Assembly (NCBI GenBank): GCA_023250255.1
Contig: JAHFBB010000055.1
Location: 1-6,512, forward strand
DNA: 6,512 nucleotides
From: Chloroflexota bacterium
GTDB taxonomy: Bacteria > Chloroflexota > Limnocylindria > QHBO01
Direction of reading: 5' to 3'
Shown: positions 1-6,156 of the stretch, in pieces
Layout: each line of letters starts with the position of its first letter
Numbering within the stretch: position 1 is the first letter of the stretch
The notes under the pieces: generated by a model
What the model saw: the letters and a program-made list of their open reading frames with translations, nothing else
What the model was told of the DNA's origin: nothing
The model's database searches: none
Position numbers and translations under genes: made by a program

Positions 1-54
1 CTCGACGGCCTGAAGGCGCCCGAACGACTTGCCCAGGCCCTCTGCGACGATCAT
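1..54 (-). CDS. ABC transporter ATP-binding protein, N-terminal fragment (runs off left edge)
   Basis: The reverse complement opens with an ATG at 54-52 and stays open to the window edge, giving MIVAEGLGKSFGRLQAVE. The K-S-F-G-R-x-x-A-V block is the classic A-loop region before the first strands of an ABC nucleotide-binding domain, with F11 as the aromatic residue that stacks on ATP adenine. The ATG overlaps the TGA (53-51) of the preceding ATPase as ATGA, so the gene is probably translationally coupled in the same operon. The Walker motifs lie outside the window, so completeness is unknown. The N-terminus looks more like an ABC-2 or DrrA/CcmA-type ATPase than a MacB-type one, but 18 residues cannot settle that. 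No Shine-Dalgarno sequence is visible, which suits coupling by overlap. Confidence 0.75.
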   Translation of the reverse strand, partial: MIVAEGLGKSFGRLQAVE

Positions 55-848
55 CCGCGGCGACCACGCCGAGGGACGAACCGCGCAATGAGCCGACGCC
101 CCGGATGGCCCACCGCCTCGGTGGATTCACCATGCAGGACGGCCCTGAACCGTGGATCGTCCGCGGTGACGTCGGATTCGACATGCCCGTCCGATAGGCG
201 GATGACCCGTTGGGCGCTGCCGGCCACGCCCGGGTCGTGAGTGACCACCACGACCGTCAGGCCGCGCTGCATGTTCAGTTCGGAAATCATTGCCAGCAGC
301 GCGGTACTCGTCGCCGAATCGAGTTCCCCGGTGGGCTCGTCGGCCAGCAACAGGGCCGGCTCGTTGATCAGCGCCCGCGCGATGGCCACCCGCTGTTGTT
401 CCCCGCCGGAAAGCTCGGTTGGCCGGTGGCGCATGCGATCCCGCAGGCCAACCAGCTCGAGGAGTTCCTCGGCGCGCTGGCGTCCGTCAGGCCGGCGAGG
501 CCCGTAGCGCAACGGCAGCTGGACGTTCTCGACGGCGTTCAGGGTCGGAATGAGGTTGAACTCCTGGAAGACAAAGCCAATACGCTCGCGGCGCAGGGTC
601 GCCAGGCTTGATTCGGAGGCCCCAATGACCGATGTCCCGTCGATCGCCAGCTCACCGGATGTCGAACGGAGCAGGCAGCCAACCAAATCGAGCAGGGTGG
701 TCTTGCCGCTGCCCGAGCGGCCCATGACCGCGACGTATTCCCCCGCGCTGATCTGCAGCGAGATGCCGTTCACCGCGCGGACCTCGGAGGTCCCACGCCG
801 GTAGACCTTGACCAGGTCTGTCGCGGAGACGATGACCCGATCGGTCAT
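51..848 (-). CDS. ABC transporter ATP-binding protein, LolD/MacB-type
   Basis: A 265-residue cytoplasmic ATPase that would power the neighbouring FtsX/MacB-type permease. All nucleotide-binding elements are present: A-loop Y16, Walker A GRSGSGKTT (43-51), Q-loop Q95, signature LSGGEQQ (146-152), Walker B LLLADEP (166-172) with catalytic E171, D-loop GELD (174-177) and H-loop H204. The lengths between motifs match the LolD/MacB/FtsE group, which drives export or periplasmic mechanical work rather than import. A tail of about 40 residues follows the core and ends in a basic run (FVPRRGRRG), longer than the roughly 225-residue family norm. The ATG at 848 overlaps the permease stop as ATGA. The stop in turn overlaps the next ATPase start, so three genes are chained by four-base overlaps. 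The substrate (lipoprotein, peptide, antibiotic or other) cannot be inferred. Confidence 0.95.
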   Translation of the reverse strand: MTDRVIVSATDLVKVYRRGTSEVRAVNGISLQISAGEYVAVMGRSGSGKTTLLDLVGCLLRSTSGELAIDGTSVIGASESSLATLRRERIGFVFQEFNLIPTLNAVENVQLPLRYGPRRPDGRQRAEELLELVGLRDRMRHRPTELSGGEQQRVAIARALINEPALLLADEPTGELDSATSTALLAMISELNMQRGLTVVVVTHDPGVAGSAQRVIRLSDGHVESDVTADDPRFRAVLHGESTEAVGHPGRRLIARFVPRRGRRG

Positions 849-2008
849 TGGTTGCGCAATGCCTGCACCGGGTCCAGGCGTGCAGCTCGGAAGGCGGGAT
901 AGATCCCGGCCAACGCCCCGAGGATGGTTGCGAAGGCGAACGAGCGCAGGAGCAACGCGGGCGTGATCAGGAAGACGGTCGTTCCCGAGCCGGCAGTCTG
1001 GGCATTGAGTACGAATACGGTGAGTGCCCCGAGCGACAGACCGATCAGGCCGCCCAACGCCCCCAACAGGGTTGCCTCGGTCAGGAATTCCCGGAGAATG
1101 GCTCCCGTTGGCGCACCGACAGCCTTCTTGATCCCGATTTCGCGCACGCGCTCGCTGACGGTCATGACCATGGTGTTGATCACGCTGAGACCACCGACCA
1201 CGACCGCAATCACACTGGCACCGACAATGATCAGGTTGAAGACGATCGTGAACTCGCCGAGCTGGGCCTGCACCTCGGACGGACTGACCGCCCGGATCCC
1301 GGGAATCTCGGCCTCGATCCGGTCTGCCACCGCCTCGACCTCGGCGAGATCGGTCGGGAACACCTCGATCTGGGTAGCCAGTTCATCGGTCTCGAAGTCA
1401 ATGACCTCCGGCGCGGCATCCACGAAGATCTGTTGCGCGTCGGCGAGCGGGACGTAGGCAATCTTGTCGGGGAAGGTCAGGGTCCGCTCGAGAACCCCGA
1501 TGACCTCGAACTCGACCTCCCGAATGGTGAGCGAGTCACCAACCCGGACCGCGTAGCGCTCGGCGATATCGGCCCCAATCATGGTCACCTTCGACTCTCC
1601 GACATCGATCAGCCGACCATCTGCCAGCGGGAGCGGGATGGTCGGGTCATACCACGTCTCGGCCTCGATGCCGGTCATCAACGGCGGGAAGTCGAATCCG
1701 CCACCGACCTCGGGGTCGATCAGCATCTGGACCACCGGTGACGCCCGGTCGACGCCGTCGACCTGCTCGATCTCCTCGGCCAGCGCCCGGTTCAGTGGCC
1801 TGCCGCCGCCGCCAAGACCACCCCCGCCGCCGGCATCGGCAACGAAGATACGGCTCTGGAAGTAGACGTCGCCGCCATCAACCAGCACGTTGAGCTTTTC
1901 AGCCAGGGCCCCCATGACGGTCAGCGCGAACACGCCTATGACAATCCCCAGGACGGTCAGAGTCGTGCGCAGTTTGCGGCGCGCAATGTTGCGCAGGGCT
2001 TCGGTCAC
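845..2008 (-). CDS. ABC transporter permease, MacB/FtsX family
   Basis: A 387-residue integral membrane protein with the standard type VII ABC layout. A first transmembrane helix (about residues 17-36) is followed by a large extracytoplasmic MacB_PCD-like domain (about 38-252) and three further helices (about 254-281, 308-335 and 348-370). The coupling segment after helix 2, MTVSERVREIGIKKAVGA (282-299), and the end YPAFRAARLDPVQALR (370-385) are characteristic of the FtsX-like permease domain. The start is GTG at 2008: a stop (TAG) lies in frame at 2023-2021 and no other start codon falls between them. No clear Shine-Dalgarno sequence is present. The extracytoplasmic domain carries an unusual glycine run (about 60-69). 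The gene precedes its ATPase and is transcribed divergently from the NUDIX gene. The cargo is unknown. Confidence 0.95.
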   Translation of the reverse strand: MTEALRNIARRKLRTTLTVLGIVIGVFALTVMGALAEKLNVLVDGGDVYFQSRIFVADAGGGGGLGGGGRPLNRALAEEIEQVDGVDRASPVVQMLIDPEVGGGFDFPPLMTGIEAETWYDPTIPLPLADGRLIDVGESKVTMIGADIAERYAVRVGDSLTIREVEFEVIGVLERTLTFPDKIAYVPLADAQQIFVDAAPEVIDFETDELATQIEVFPTDLAEVEAVADRIEAEIPGIRAVSPSEVQAQLGEFTIVFNLIIVGASVIAVVVGGLSVINTMVMTVSERVREIGIKKAVGAPTGAILREFLTEATLLGALGGLIGLSLGALTVFVLNAQTAGSGTTVFLITPALLLRSFAFATILGALAGIYPAFRAARLDPVQALRNQ

Positions 2009-2086
2009 GGTCGGCCGATGCTAGCAGGGGACTCCCGATGACGCGGAAGGGGGCCGGACGGCGGAACCGCATGGCAAGATCGGGCC
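2009..2086. promoter_or_regulatory. Divergent intergenic spacer, presumed promoters for the ABC operon and the NUDIX gene
   Basis: These 78 bases separate two divergently read genes, so by position they should hold both promoters. On the minus strand TTGCCA (2077-2072) resembles a -35 box, but no good -10 lies 17 bases downstream. TAGCAT (2023-2018) resembles a -10 box and would start transcription only a few bases before the permease GTG. On the plus strand CAAGAT (2075-2080) is a poor -10 match just before the NUDIX ATG. A nine-base palindrome GGGACTCCC (2028-2036) and two copies of CCGATG exactly 20 bases apart (2015 and 2035) are present, but they are short enough to be chance in GC-rich DNA. 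The regulatory role is inferred from gene orientation, not from a convincing motif. Confidence 0.35.
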
Positions 2087-2629
2087 ATGCCAGAGCGAAC
2101 CGTTCGTTCCCGAACCGCGTTCTCCGGCCGGCTGCTCACGCTGCGAGTGGACGACGTCGAGATGGCCTCGGGTCGACCCGCAACGCGCGAAATCGTGGAG
2201 CATCCCGGTGCGGTGGCGATCCTTGCCTGGGACGGTGAACGGCTGGCCGTCGTGCGCCAGTGGCGGCAGGCCGCGGGGACCGAGATGACCGAGATCCCGG
2301 CCGGAACGCTCGACCCGGGCGAAGAAGTCCTGGCGGCCGCTCAGCGCGAACTGGCGGAGGAATGTGGACTGGCCGCCGCCAGCTGGCAACCCGGCCCCGC
2401 GTTCTACACCGCACCTGGCTTCTGCACCGAGCGGCTATCTGTCTTCCTGGCCACCGACCTGACCTCGACGGTCGCGGATTCGCCCGACGACGAGGAACTC
2501 GAGAGCTCGTGGCTGACCCTGGCGGAGGCACTGGCCGCCGTGGCCGACGGAACCATCCGCGATGCGAAATCGCTGGTTGGCATCCTGTGGCTCGCTCGCC
2601 GGCTCGGCGAAACGGGACCGGCCTCTTAG
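2087..2629 (+). CDS. NUDIX hydrolase, ADP-ribose pyrophosphatase type
   Basis: A 180-residue cytoplasmic enzyme predicted to cleave ADP-ribose, or a related nucleoside diphosphate sugar, to AMP and ribose 5-phosphate. The Nudix box G-x5-E-x7-R-E-x2-E-E-x-G-L is complete (G73, E79, R87, E88, E91, E92, G94, L95), so the metal-binding glutamates are intact. Family features of ADP-ribose pyrophosphatases are also visible: an N-terminal strand region ending REIVEHPGAVAIL (34-46), IPAG just before the box, and APGFCTERL (109-117) after it, matching the usual SPGF-x-x-E substrate loop. The length is typical. ATG at 2087 fits the conserved N-terminus. No Shine-Dalgarno sequence precedes it, so the mRNA may be leaderless or nearly so. 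The gene is convergent with pncB, and the two stops share bases. The exact substrate cannot be proved from sequence; other NDP-sugars are possible. Confidence 0.92.
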   Translation: MPERTVRSRTAFSGRLLTLRVDDVEMASGRPATREIVEHPGAVAILAWDGERLAVVRQWRQAAGTEMTEIPAGTLDPGEEVLAAAQRELAEECGLAAASWQPGPAFYTAPGFCTERLSVFLATDLTSTVADSPDDEELESSWLTLAEALAAVADGTIRDAKSLVGILWLARRLGETGPAS

Positions 2630-3651
2630 CCGGCGAGGTCCACGGGCCGCAGGCGCGGGCTATCCGTGCGACCGGGAATACGGCCCCGTTTGGCGACCGG
2701 ATGGCCGTCGATTTCCTTCAGGTCGCCGGTGAAATCGATAGGTCCGGCATCGGAGATGGCGGAGCCCACCGCAAACGAATCCACGGGCGCCCCGGCGTCC
2801 TTGAACACGGTGATCCGCTCGACGTCCATTCCTCCGGAGACGACGATCCGGACCTTCGGGTGGCCCGCCTGGTCCAGCCGCGCGCGGACTTCCTTGACCA
2901 GTTCGGGCGTCACCCGGCCCCGCTCAGACGGAGTGTCCAGCCGCACCCCCCACAGCCGATCGCCAAGTGCTTCGGCCACGCGCAGAGACTCCTCCGCCTC
3001 GTCCTTGAACGTATCGACCAGCACGATCCGCGGGACATCGGGATCGATATGGCGGTCGAACGCCTCGGCGGCCCGGACCGTGTCACCAAAAATCAGGACC
3101 AACGCATGAGGCATGGTCCCGGTGGGCGACAGTCCGGCCATCCCCGCACCTGCCGGCGTGGACGCACCGATGCACCCGCCGACAACCGACGCGTAGTCCA
3201 TCTGGTCCGCGACCTTGGGGTGAACGTGCCGCGCCCCGAAGCCGATGACCGGGATGGGTGCGGCCGCCTCGACGATCCGTCGCGCAGCGGTCGCCCAGCC
3301 CGAACACTGGGACAGGGTCCCGAGAATTGCGGTCTCGTACAGGCCAAACGCGGAGTAGCGGGCCGTGATCCGCAGGACGATTTCCTTGGCGGCAAATGCC
3401 TCCCCCTCACCGAGTGCCTCGACGAGCGGGTTGGGATCGTGGTGGTGCTCGGGTCCGAGGATCCGCCGCAGGTAGGCGACGACCTCCTGGATGCCACACA
3501 GGATGCCATCGCCCCTGGGAAAGACCTCCATGGTCACCACCGGGTCGAGCTGCTCCGCCTGGAGGATGGTTTGGGCGCGGTCGAAGTAGACGTCAGCGGT
3601 CGCGCCCGACAGGACGCCGGCATCGGGCTCAAACGGCCGGGACGGGCTCAT
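2626..3651 (-). CDS. pncB: Nicotinate phosphoribosyltransferase, short form
   Basis: A 341-residue cytoplasmic enzyme that joins nicotinate and PRPP, with ATP, to make nicotinate mononucleotide, the entry step of the Preiss-Handler NAD salvage route. Family signatures occur in order: SGATADVYF (15-23), LYETAILG (104-111), GARHVHP (139-145), GASTPAGA (162-169), PTGTMPHAL (176-184), VDTFKDE (212-218), GVRLDTPSERG (235-245), VSGG (271-274), AVGS (294-297) and KRGRIPG (321-327). This is the compact archaeal/actinobacterial-like type, shorter than the enterobacterial PncB of about 400 residues. The phosphate loop usually written GVGS or GVGT reads AVGS here. ATG at 3651 lies 18 bases after the stop of the M1-like gene, so the two are probably cotranscribed. 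Its stop TAA (2628-2626) shares bases with the NUDIX stop. Nicotinamide phosphoribosyltransferase is less likely given these motifs. Confidence 0.93.
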   Translation of the reverse strand: MSPSRPFEPDAGVLSGATADVYFDRAQTILQAEQLDPVVTMEVFPRGDGILCGIQEVVAYLRRILGPEHHHDPNPLVEALGEGEAFAAKEIVLRITARYSAFGLYETAILGTLSQCSGWATAARRIVEAAAPIPVIGFGARHVHPKVADQMDYASVVGGCIGASTPAGAGMAGLSPTGTMPHALVLIFGDTVRAAEAFDRHIDPDVPRIVLVDTFKDEAEESLRVAEALGDRLWGVRLDTPSERGRVTPELVKEVRARLDQAGHPKVRIVVSGGMDVERITVFKDAGAPVDSFAVGSAISDAGPIDFTGDLKEIDGHPVAKRGRIPGRTDSPRLRPVDLAG

Positions 3652-3669
3652 CGCCGGCGAGTGTAGGGC

Positions 3670-5583
3670 CTAGGTCCGTGAACGGCGACGATGGCGAAGC
3701 GCGACGATGCCGGCTGCGAGCAGAGCGGCCGCTCCGACAGCGGCCGCCACCACCCGCATCAGTCCCGCCAGCCACGCGCCGTCCAGGGACTGGACCACGC
3801 CGGTACTGAGGTCCGCCGCCGTGCGCAGATCGCCGGTGGCGAACGCGCCGGCGGCACGGTCGAGGGTCTGCTCGAGAGGCTCGATACCCAGCAACCCGAC
3901 CTCCTCGAGGAACGAGCGGGGTTCGGCCACACGCTCGCTGGCCGCGACGTGCGCGTCCACCACGGCCGCTTCAGCCGCGATCTCGGCCTGGGCCGCCTGA
4001 CCTCCGCCGAACTCACGGAAACCTGCGGTCAGACGATCGGGGACGGTCAGTCCGGCCGCGGTGATGTCAACCACTAGGGCGTCGCGCGCCTCAAGCCACG
4101 AAGCGGCTTCGGCCATCGCGGTGTCGGCAGCCGCGAAGTCCCAGGCGGTCAGGGCCACCACCACCGGATCGGGGAGGCCGAGTTCGCCAGCATCGTCGGC
4201 GAGGACGAGCGCCCGCTGCCGGGACGACTCACGGGCGGACAGCTCGGGACCGGCGGAAGGTCCGAAGATCGTGAGCAGATCGGCCGAATCAAAGACCCGG
4301 GTGCCCAATGGCTCGGCCAAGTCCACGAATTGGCGCGTGTCGGCTGCCAGACCTGGACGCATGGCCGGGTTGCCCGATACCGACGTGTATCCGCTCAGGC
4401 CATCTCCGACGGCGCGCATGACCTCTTGCAAGCCGGGCTCACCAATTTCGGCCGCGACGTCGCTGATCGCCGCCCAGGATGCGGCGTATGCCCAACCGTC
4501 CGCCGGATCCAGCCCTGGGGACCACTCGGTCAGCGGGATCGCATCGGCAGCCAGTCGAGCGGCTTCGCTGACCGGGTCGTAGGGCAGGATGATATCGGCG
4601 CCATCGGCCACTAGCGAAGCAGCATGCGAGGCGAGGCCCTCGCGCAGCCATCGGTCAGCGAGCAGAGTCGCCCCATACCACAGGTGAGCCAACTGGTGAA
4701 CGACCACGAAATCGGAGGCATTGAAGCCGATCTCGAGCTCGTCGGCGGTCACGGTCGGCTCGCCGGACGCGGCGGACTCGACCAGGGTTACCGTTCCACC
4801 GCCGGGGTAGGGCAGGCCCACGACCTCCTCGAGCGCCGGCAGGGCGTCCGTCGCCAGGGCCAGGATTCGATCTGCCCAGGCCGGATCGTCAGGCCAGGAC
4901 CGGACCCGTAGTTCGACCGTGGAGCCAGCCAGCGGAACGGTGGCGCTGATGGTCACGAGGTCCTCGCCAGGCCGCTCGGCGGCAAGGTTGACCAACCAGT
5001 GCGCTGGATCGGCAATCGGCCCGCTCGTCAGCCGAAGGATGTCGCCATCGGGAGTTGCGGTCATCGTGTCGCCGCTCGTGCGGACAGCGAAATCCGAGGG
5101 CAACTCCACGGTCACCGAACTCGACGTGCCGAAACCCCAGACCGGGAAGGCCACGATCCCGGAACGAACCCGTATGGCGGGATCGGCGCCGTCGACCAGC
5201 CGGTAACTGAAGGCAATCTGAATCGACTCGCCGCTGGCGATTGGCTCGCGAAGGGGAACCGATGCGACGGCAATCCCCGACCGGTCGCCAATGGTCGGGG
5301 TCAGGACCCCGGTCGGATCAGCGGCCGCCGGATCCGAGGCACCGGCCTGCACGGCGAATTCGATCACGGTGAACACTGATTCGGCATTCGCGGCGTCGGG
5401 GCGCGTGTTGGTGAAGGTGATATCCAGCCCAACGGTGATCACCCCGTTGTCCGGGTCGACCTGGTAGTCGGCAACCGTGACCATTTCGTAGTCGTCCGCC
5501 GCCCAGCCGGGGCTCGGCGCAACCAGCAGGCCCGCGCCGGCGAGGATACCGGCCAGCAACCCACCCAGGCATCGGCGGCTCAC
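3670..5583 (-). CDS. Secreted, membrane-anchored M1-peptidase-like protein with altered HExxH (HQLAH)
   Basis: A 637-residue surface protein. The N-terminus has the pattern of a Sec signal peptide: SRR, a hydrophobic stretch (5-22), and probable cleavage after W-A-A near residue 29. A beta-rich domain follows (about 30-230), then a gluzincin-like helical domain. VVVHQLAHLWYG (293-304) and DRWLREGLAS (310-319) align with the M1 segments HELAHQWFG and LWLNEGFAS, so zinc ligands H296, H300 and E315 are kept. The catalytic Glu is Q297 (codon CAG at 4695-4693). WAYAASW (364-370) may supply the M1-type tyrosine (Y366). Later come an alanine-rich helical region and one transmembrane helix (about 607-629) with an RHRRRSRT tail, giving an outside-facing anchored topology. 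GTG at 5583 is chosen because GGGAGAGG (5594-5587) lies just upstream and because it overlaps the previous stop as GTGA. An ATG at 5658 would overlap the upstream gene by 79 bases and bury the signal peptide. Activity is doubtful. Confidence 0.85.
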   Translation of the reverse strand: MSRRCLGGLLAGILAGAGLLVAPSPGWAADDYEMVTVADYQVDPDNGVITVGLDITFTNTRPDAANAESVFTVIEFAVQAGASDPAAADPTGVLTPTIGDRSGIAVASVPLREPIASGESIQIAFSYRLVDGADPAIRVRSGIVAFPVWGFGTSSSVTVELPSDFAVRTSGDTMTATPDGDILRLTSGPIADPAHWLVNLAAERPGEDLVTISATVPLAGSTVELRVRSWPDDPAWADRILALATDALPALEEVVGLPYPGGGTVTLVESAASGEPTVTADELEIGFNASDFVVVHQLAHLWYGATLLADRWLREGLASHAASLVADGADIILPYDPVSEAARLAADAIPLTEWSPGLDPADGWAYAASWAAISDVAAEIGEPGLQEVMRAVGDGLSGYTSVSGNPAMRPGLAADTRQFVDLAEPLGTRVFDSADLLTIFGPSAGPELSARESSRQRALVLADDAGELGLPDPVVVALTAWDFAAADTAMAEAASWLEARDALVVDITAAGLTVPDRLTAGFREFGGGQAAQAEIAAEAAVVDAHVAASERVAEPRSFLEEVGLLGIEPLEQTLDRAAGAFATGDLRTAADLSTGVVQSLDGAWLAGLMRVVAAAVGAAALLAAGIVALRHRRRSRT

Positions 5584-6077
5584 TGGCCTCTCCCGAACAG
5601 CCGCCGGCGCCAGGACCGCCGGGGAGGTCGTTCCATCGGCGCAGGCGGCGAGACCCACGGCGGCATGGTCGCTTCCACCTCCGGACCGTAGCGCTCCAGG
5701 AGTGGATCGTTTCGACCCGCTCGCCCTTCCCAGTCGGGGAGGCGTCCGCGAGATGCCACCGCTGGAGCGGTCACCTCGAGCAGGCGGTCGGCGACGACAA
5801 CCAACCGGACCAGGGCCTGGCCGAGGGCGACTTCGGTCACGGATGAGGGCGGCAGCTCGGTCATCAGGAGCGGCCGGTCATCCTCGCTGAGCCCGAATTT
5901 CACAAACGGGTACTCCCCATTGGCATGGAGCATTTCGAGCAGAACGCGCCGAGGAGCCTCCATCTCCGACGGCCCGTAGTGGGCCCACAGGTTGAGGCCA
6001 ACGCCGTCGATCCAGACCACCGTCACCGGCAGGTCGAAGCGTCGTCGCCCGTCCAGGACCAGGTCGCGGGTAACCAC
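5580..6077 (-). CDS. YbjN/CesT-like small protein (start uncertain, probably longer at the N-terminus)
   Basis: A soluble protein of 165 residues from the first canonical start (GTG at 6077). No catalytic motif is visible. The alternating strands LPVTVVWIDGVGLNLWAHY (16-34), the helix RRVLLEMLHANG (43-54), the strand-turn-strand YPFVKFGLSEDDRPLLMTEL (56-75) and a final helix ALVRLVVVADRLLE (88-101) match the general plan of YbjN or type III secretion chaperone-like folds. That assignment is by pattern only. A proline- and arginine-rich tail (141-165) follows. The same frame stays open back to a TGA at 6191-6189. The translated upstream part, including LDAWLAALGVEVIAAPRDG, looks like the missing first helix and strand, with G/C in about three quarters of third positions. 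The true start may therefore be a non-canonical CTG (6164, giving 194 residues) overlapping the glgC stop. The gene's own stop overlaps the M1-like gene start as GTGA. Role unknown. Confidence 0.75.
   Translation of the reverse strand: MVTRDLVLDGRRRFDLPVTVVWIDGVGLNLWAHYGPSEMEAPRRVLLEMLHANGEYPFVKFGLSEDDRPLLMTELPPSSVTEVALGQALVRLVVVADRLLEVTAPAVASRGRLPDWEGRAGRNDPLLERYGPEVEATMPPWVSPPAPMERPPRRSWRRRLFGRGQ
5587..5594 (-). promoter_or_regulatory. Shine-Dalgarno sequence deciding the GTG start of the M1-like gene
   Basis: GGGAGAGG on the minus strand lies inside the 3' end of the YbjN-like gene. Its GGAG core sits six bases before the GTG at 5583. This is the clearest ribosome binding site in the window. 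It favours the GTG start, which directly precedes the signal peptide, over the ATG at 5658. Confidence 0.7.
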
Positions 6078-6156
6078 CTGACCTGCCCCATCCCGCGGGG
6101 CGGCGATGACCTCGACGCCCAGTGCAGCCAGCCACGCGTCCAGGTTCGGCGCGGAT

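Noticed and set aside
848..1741. Plus-strand open frame of 297 codons antisense to the permease
   Set aside because: It is a shadow of the permease gene, whose transmembrane helices and FtsX motifs are clear. The antisense translation is charged and low-complexity.
2061..2117. Three copies of GAACCG (2064, 2097, 2112) and a GCGG-AA-CCGC palindrome as an operator
   Set aside because: Two copies are inside the NUDIX coding sequence, the spacing is irregular and the units are short enough to arise by chance.
2071..2238. Upstream ATG at 2071 as an alternative start near the NUDIX gene
   Set aside because: It is in a different frame from the Nudix box and gives a short Arg/Gly-rich peptide.
2621..2642. 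Possible bidirectional terminator (CCTC ... GAGG) at the convergent gene ends
   Set aside because: The stem is only about four base pairs with a nine-base loop and no T-tract on either strand.
2260..3666. Plus-strand open frame of 468 codons across the NUDIX 3' half and antisense to pncB
   Set aside because: It overlaps two genes with full family motifs. Its translation is rich in Arg, Gly and Pro with no recognisable domain. Long antisense frames are expected in GC-rich DNA.
3652..3669. Promoter or terminator between the M1-like gene and pncB
   Set aside because: Only 18 bases are present, with no hairpin and no promoter-like hexamers.
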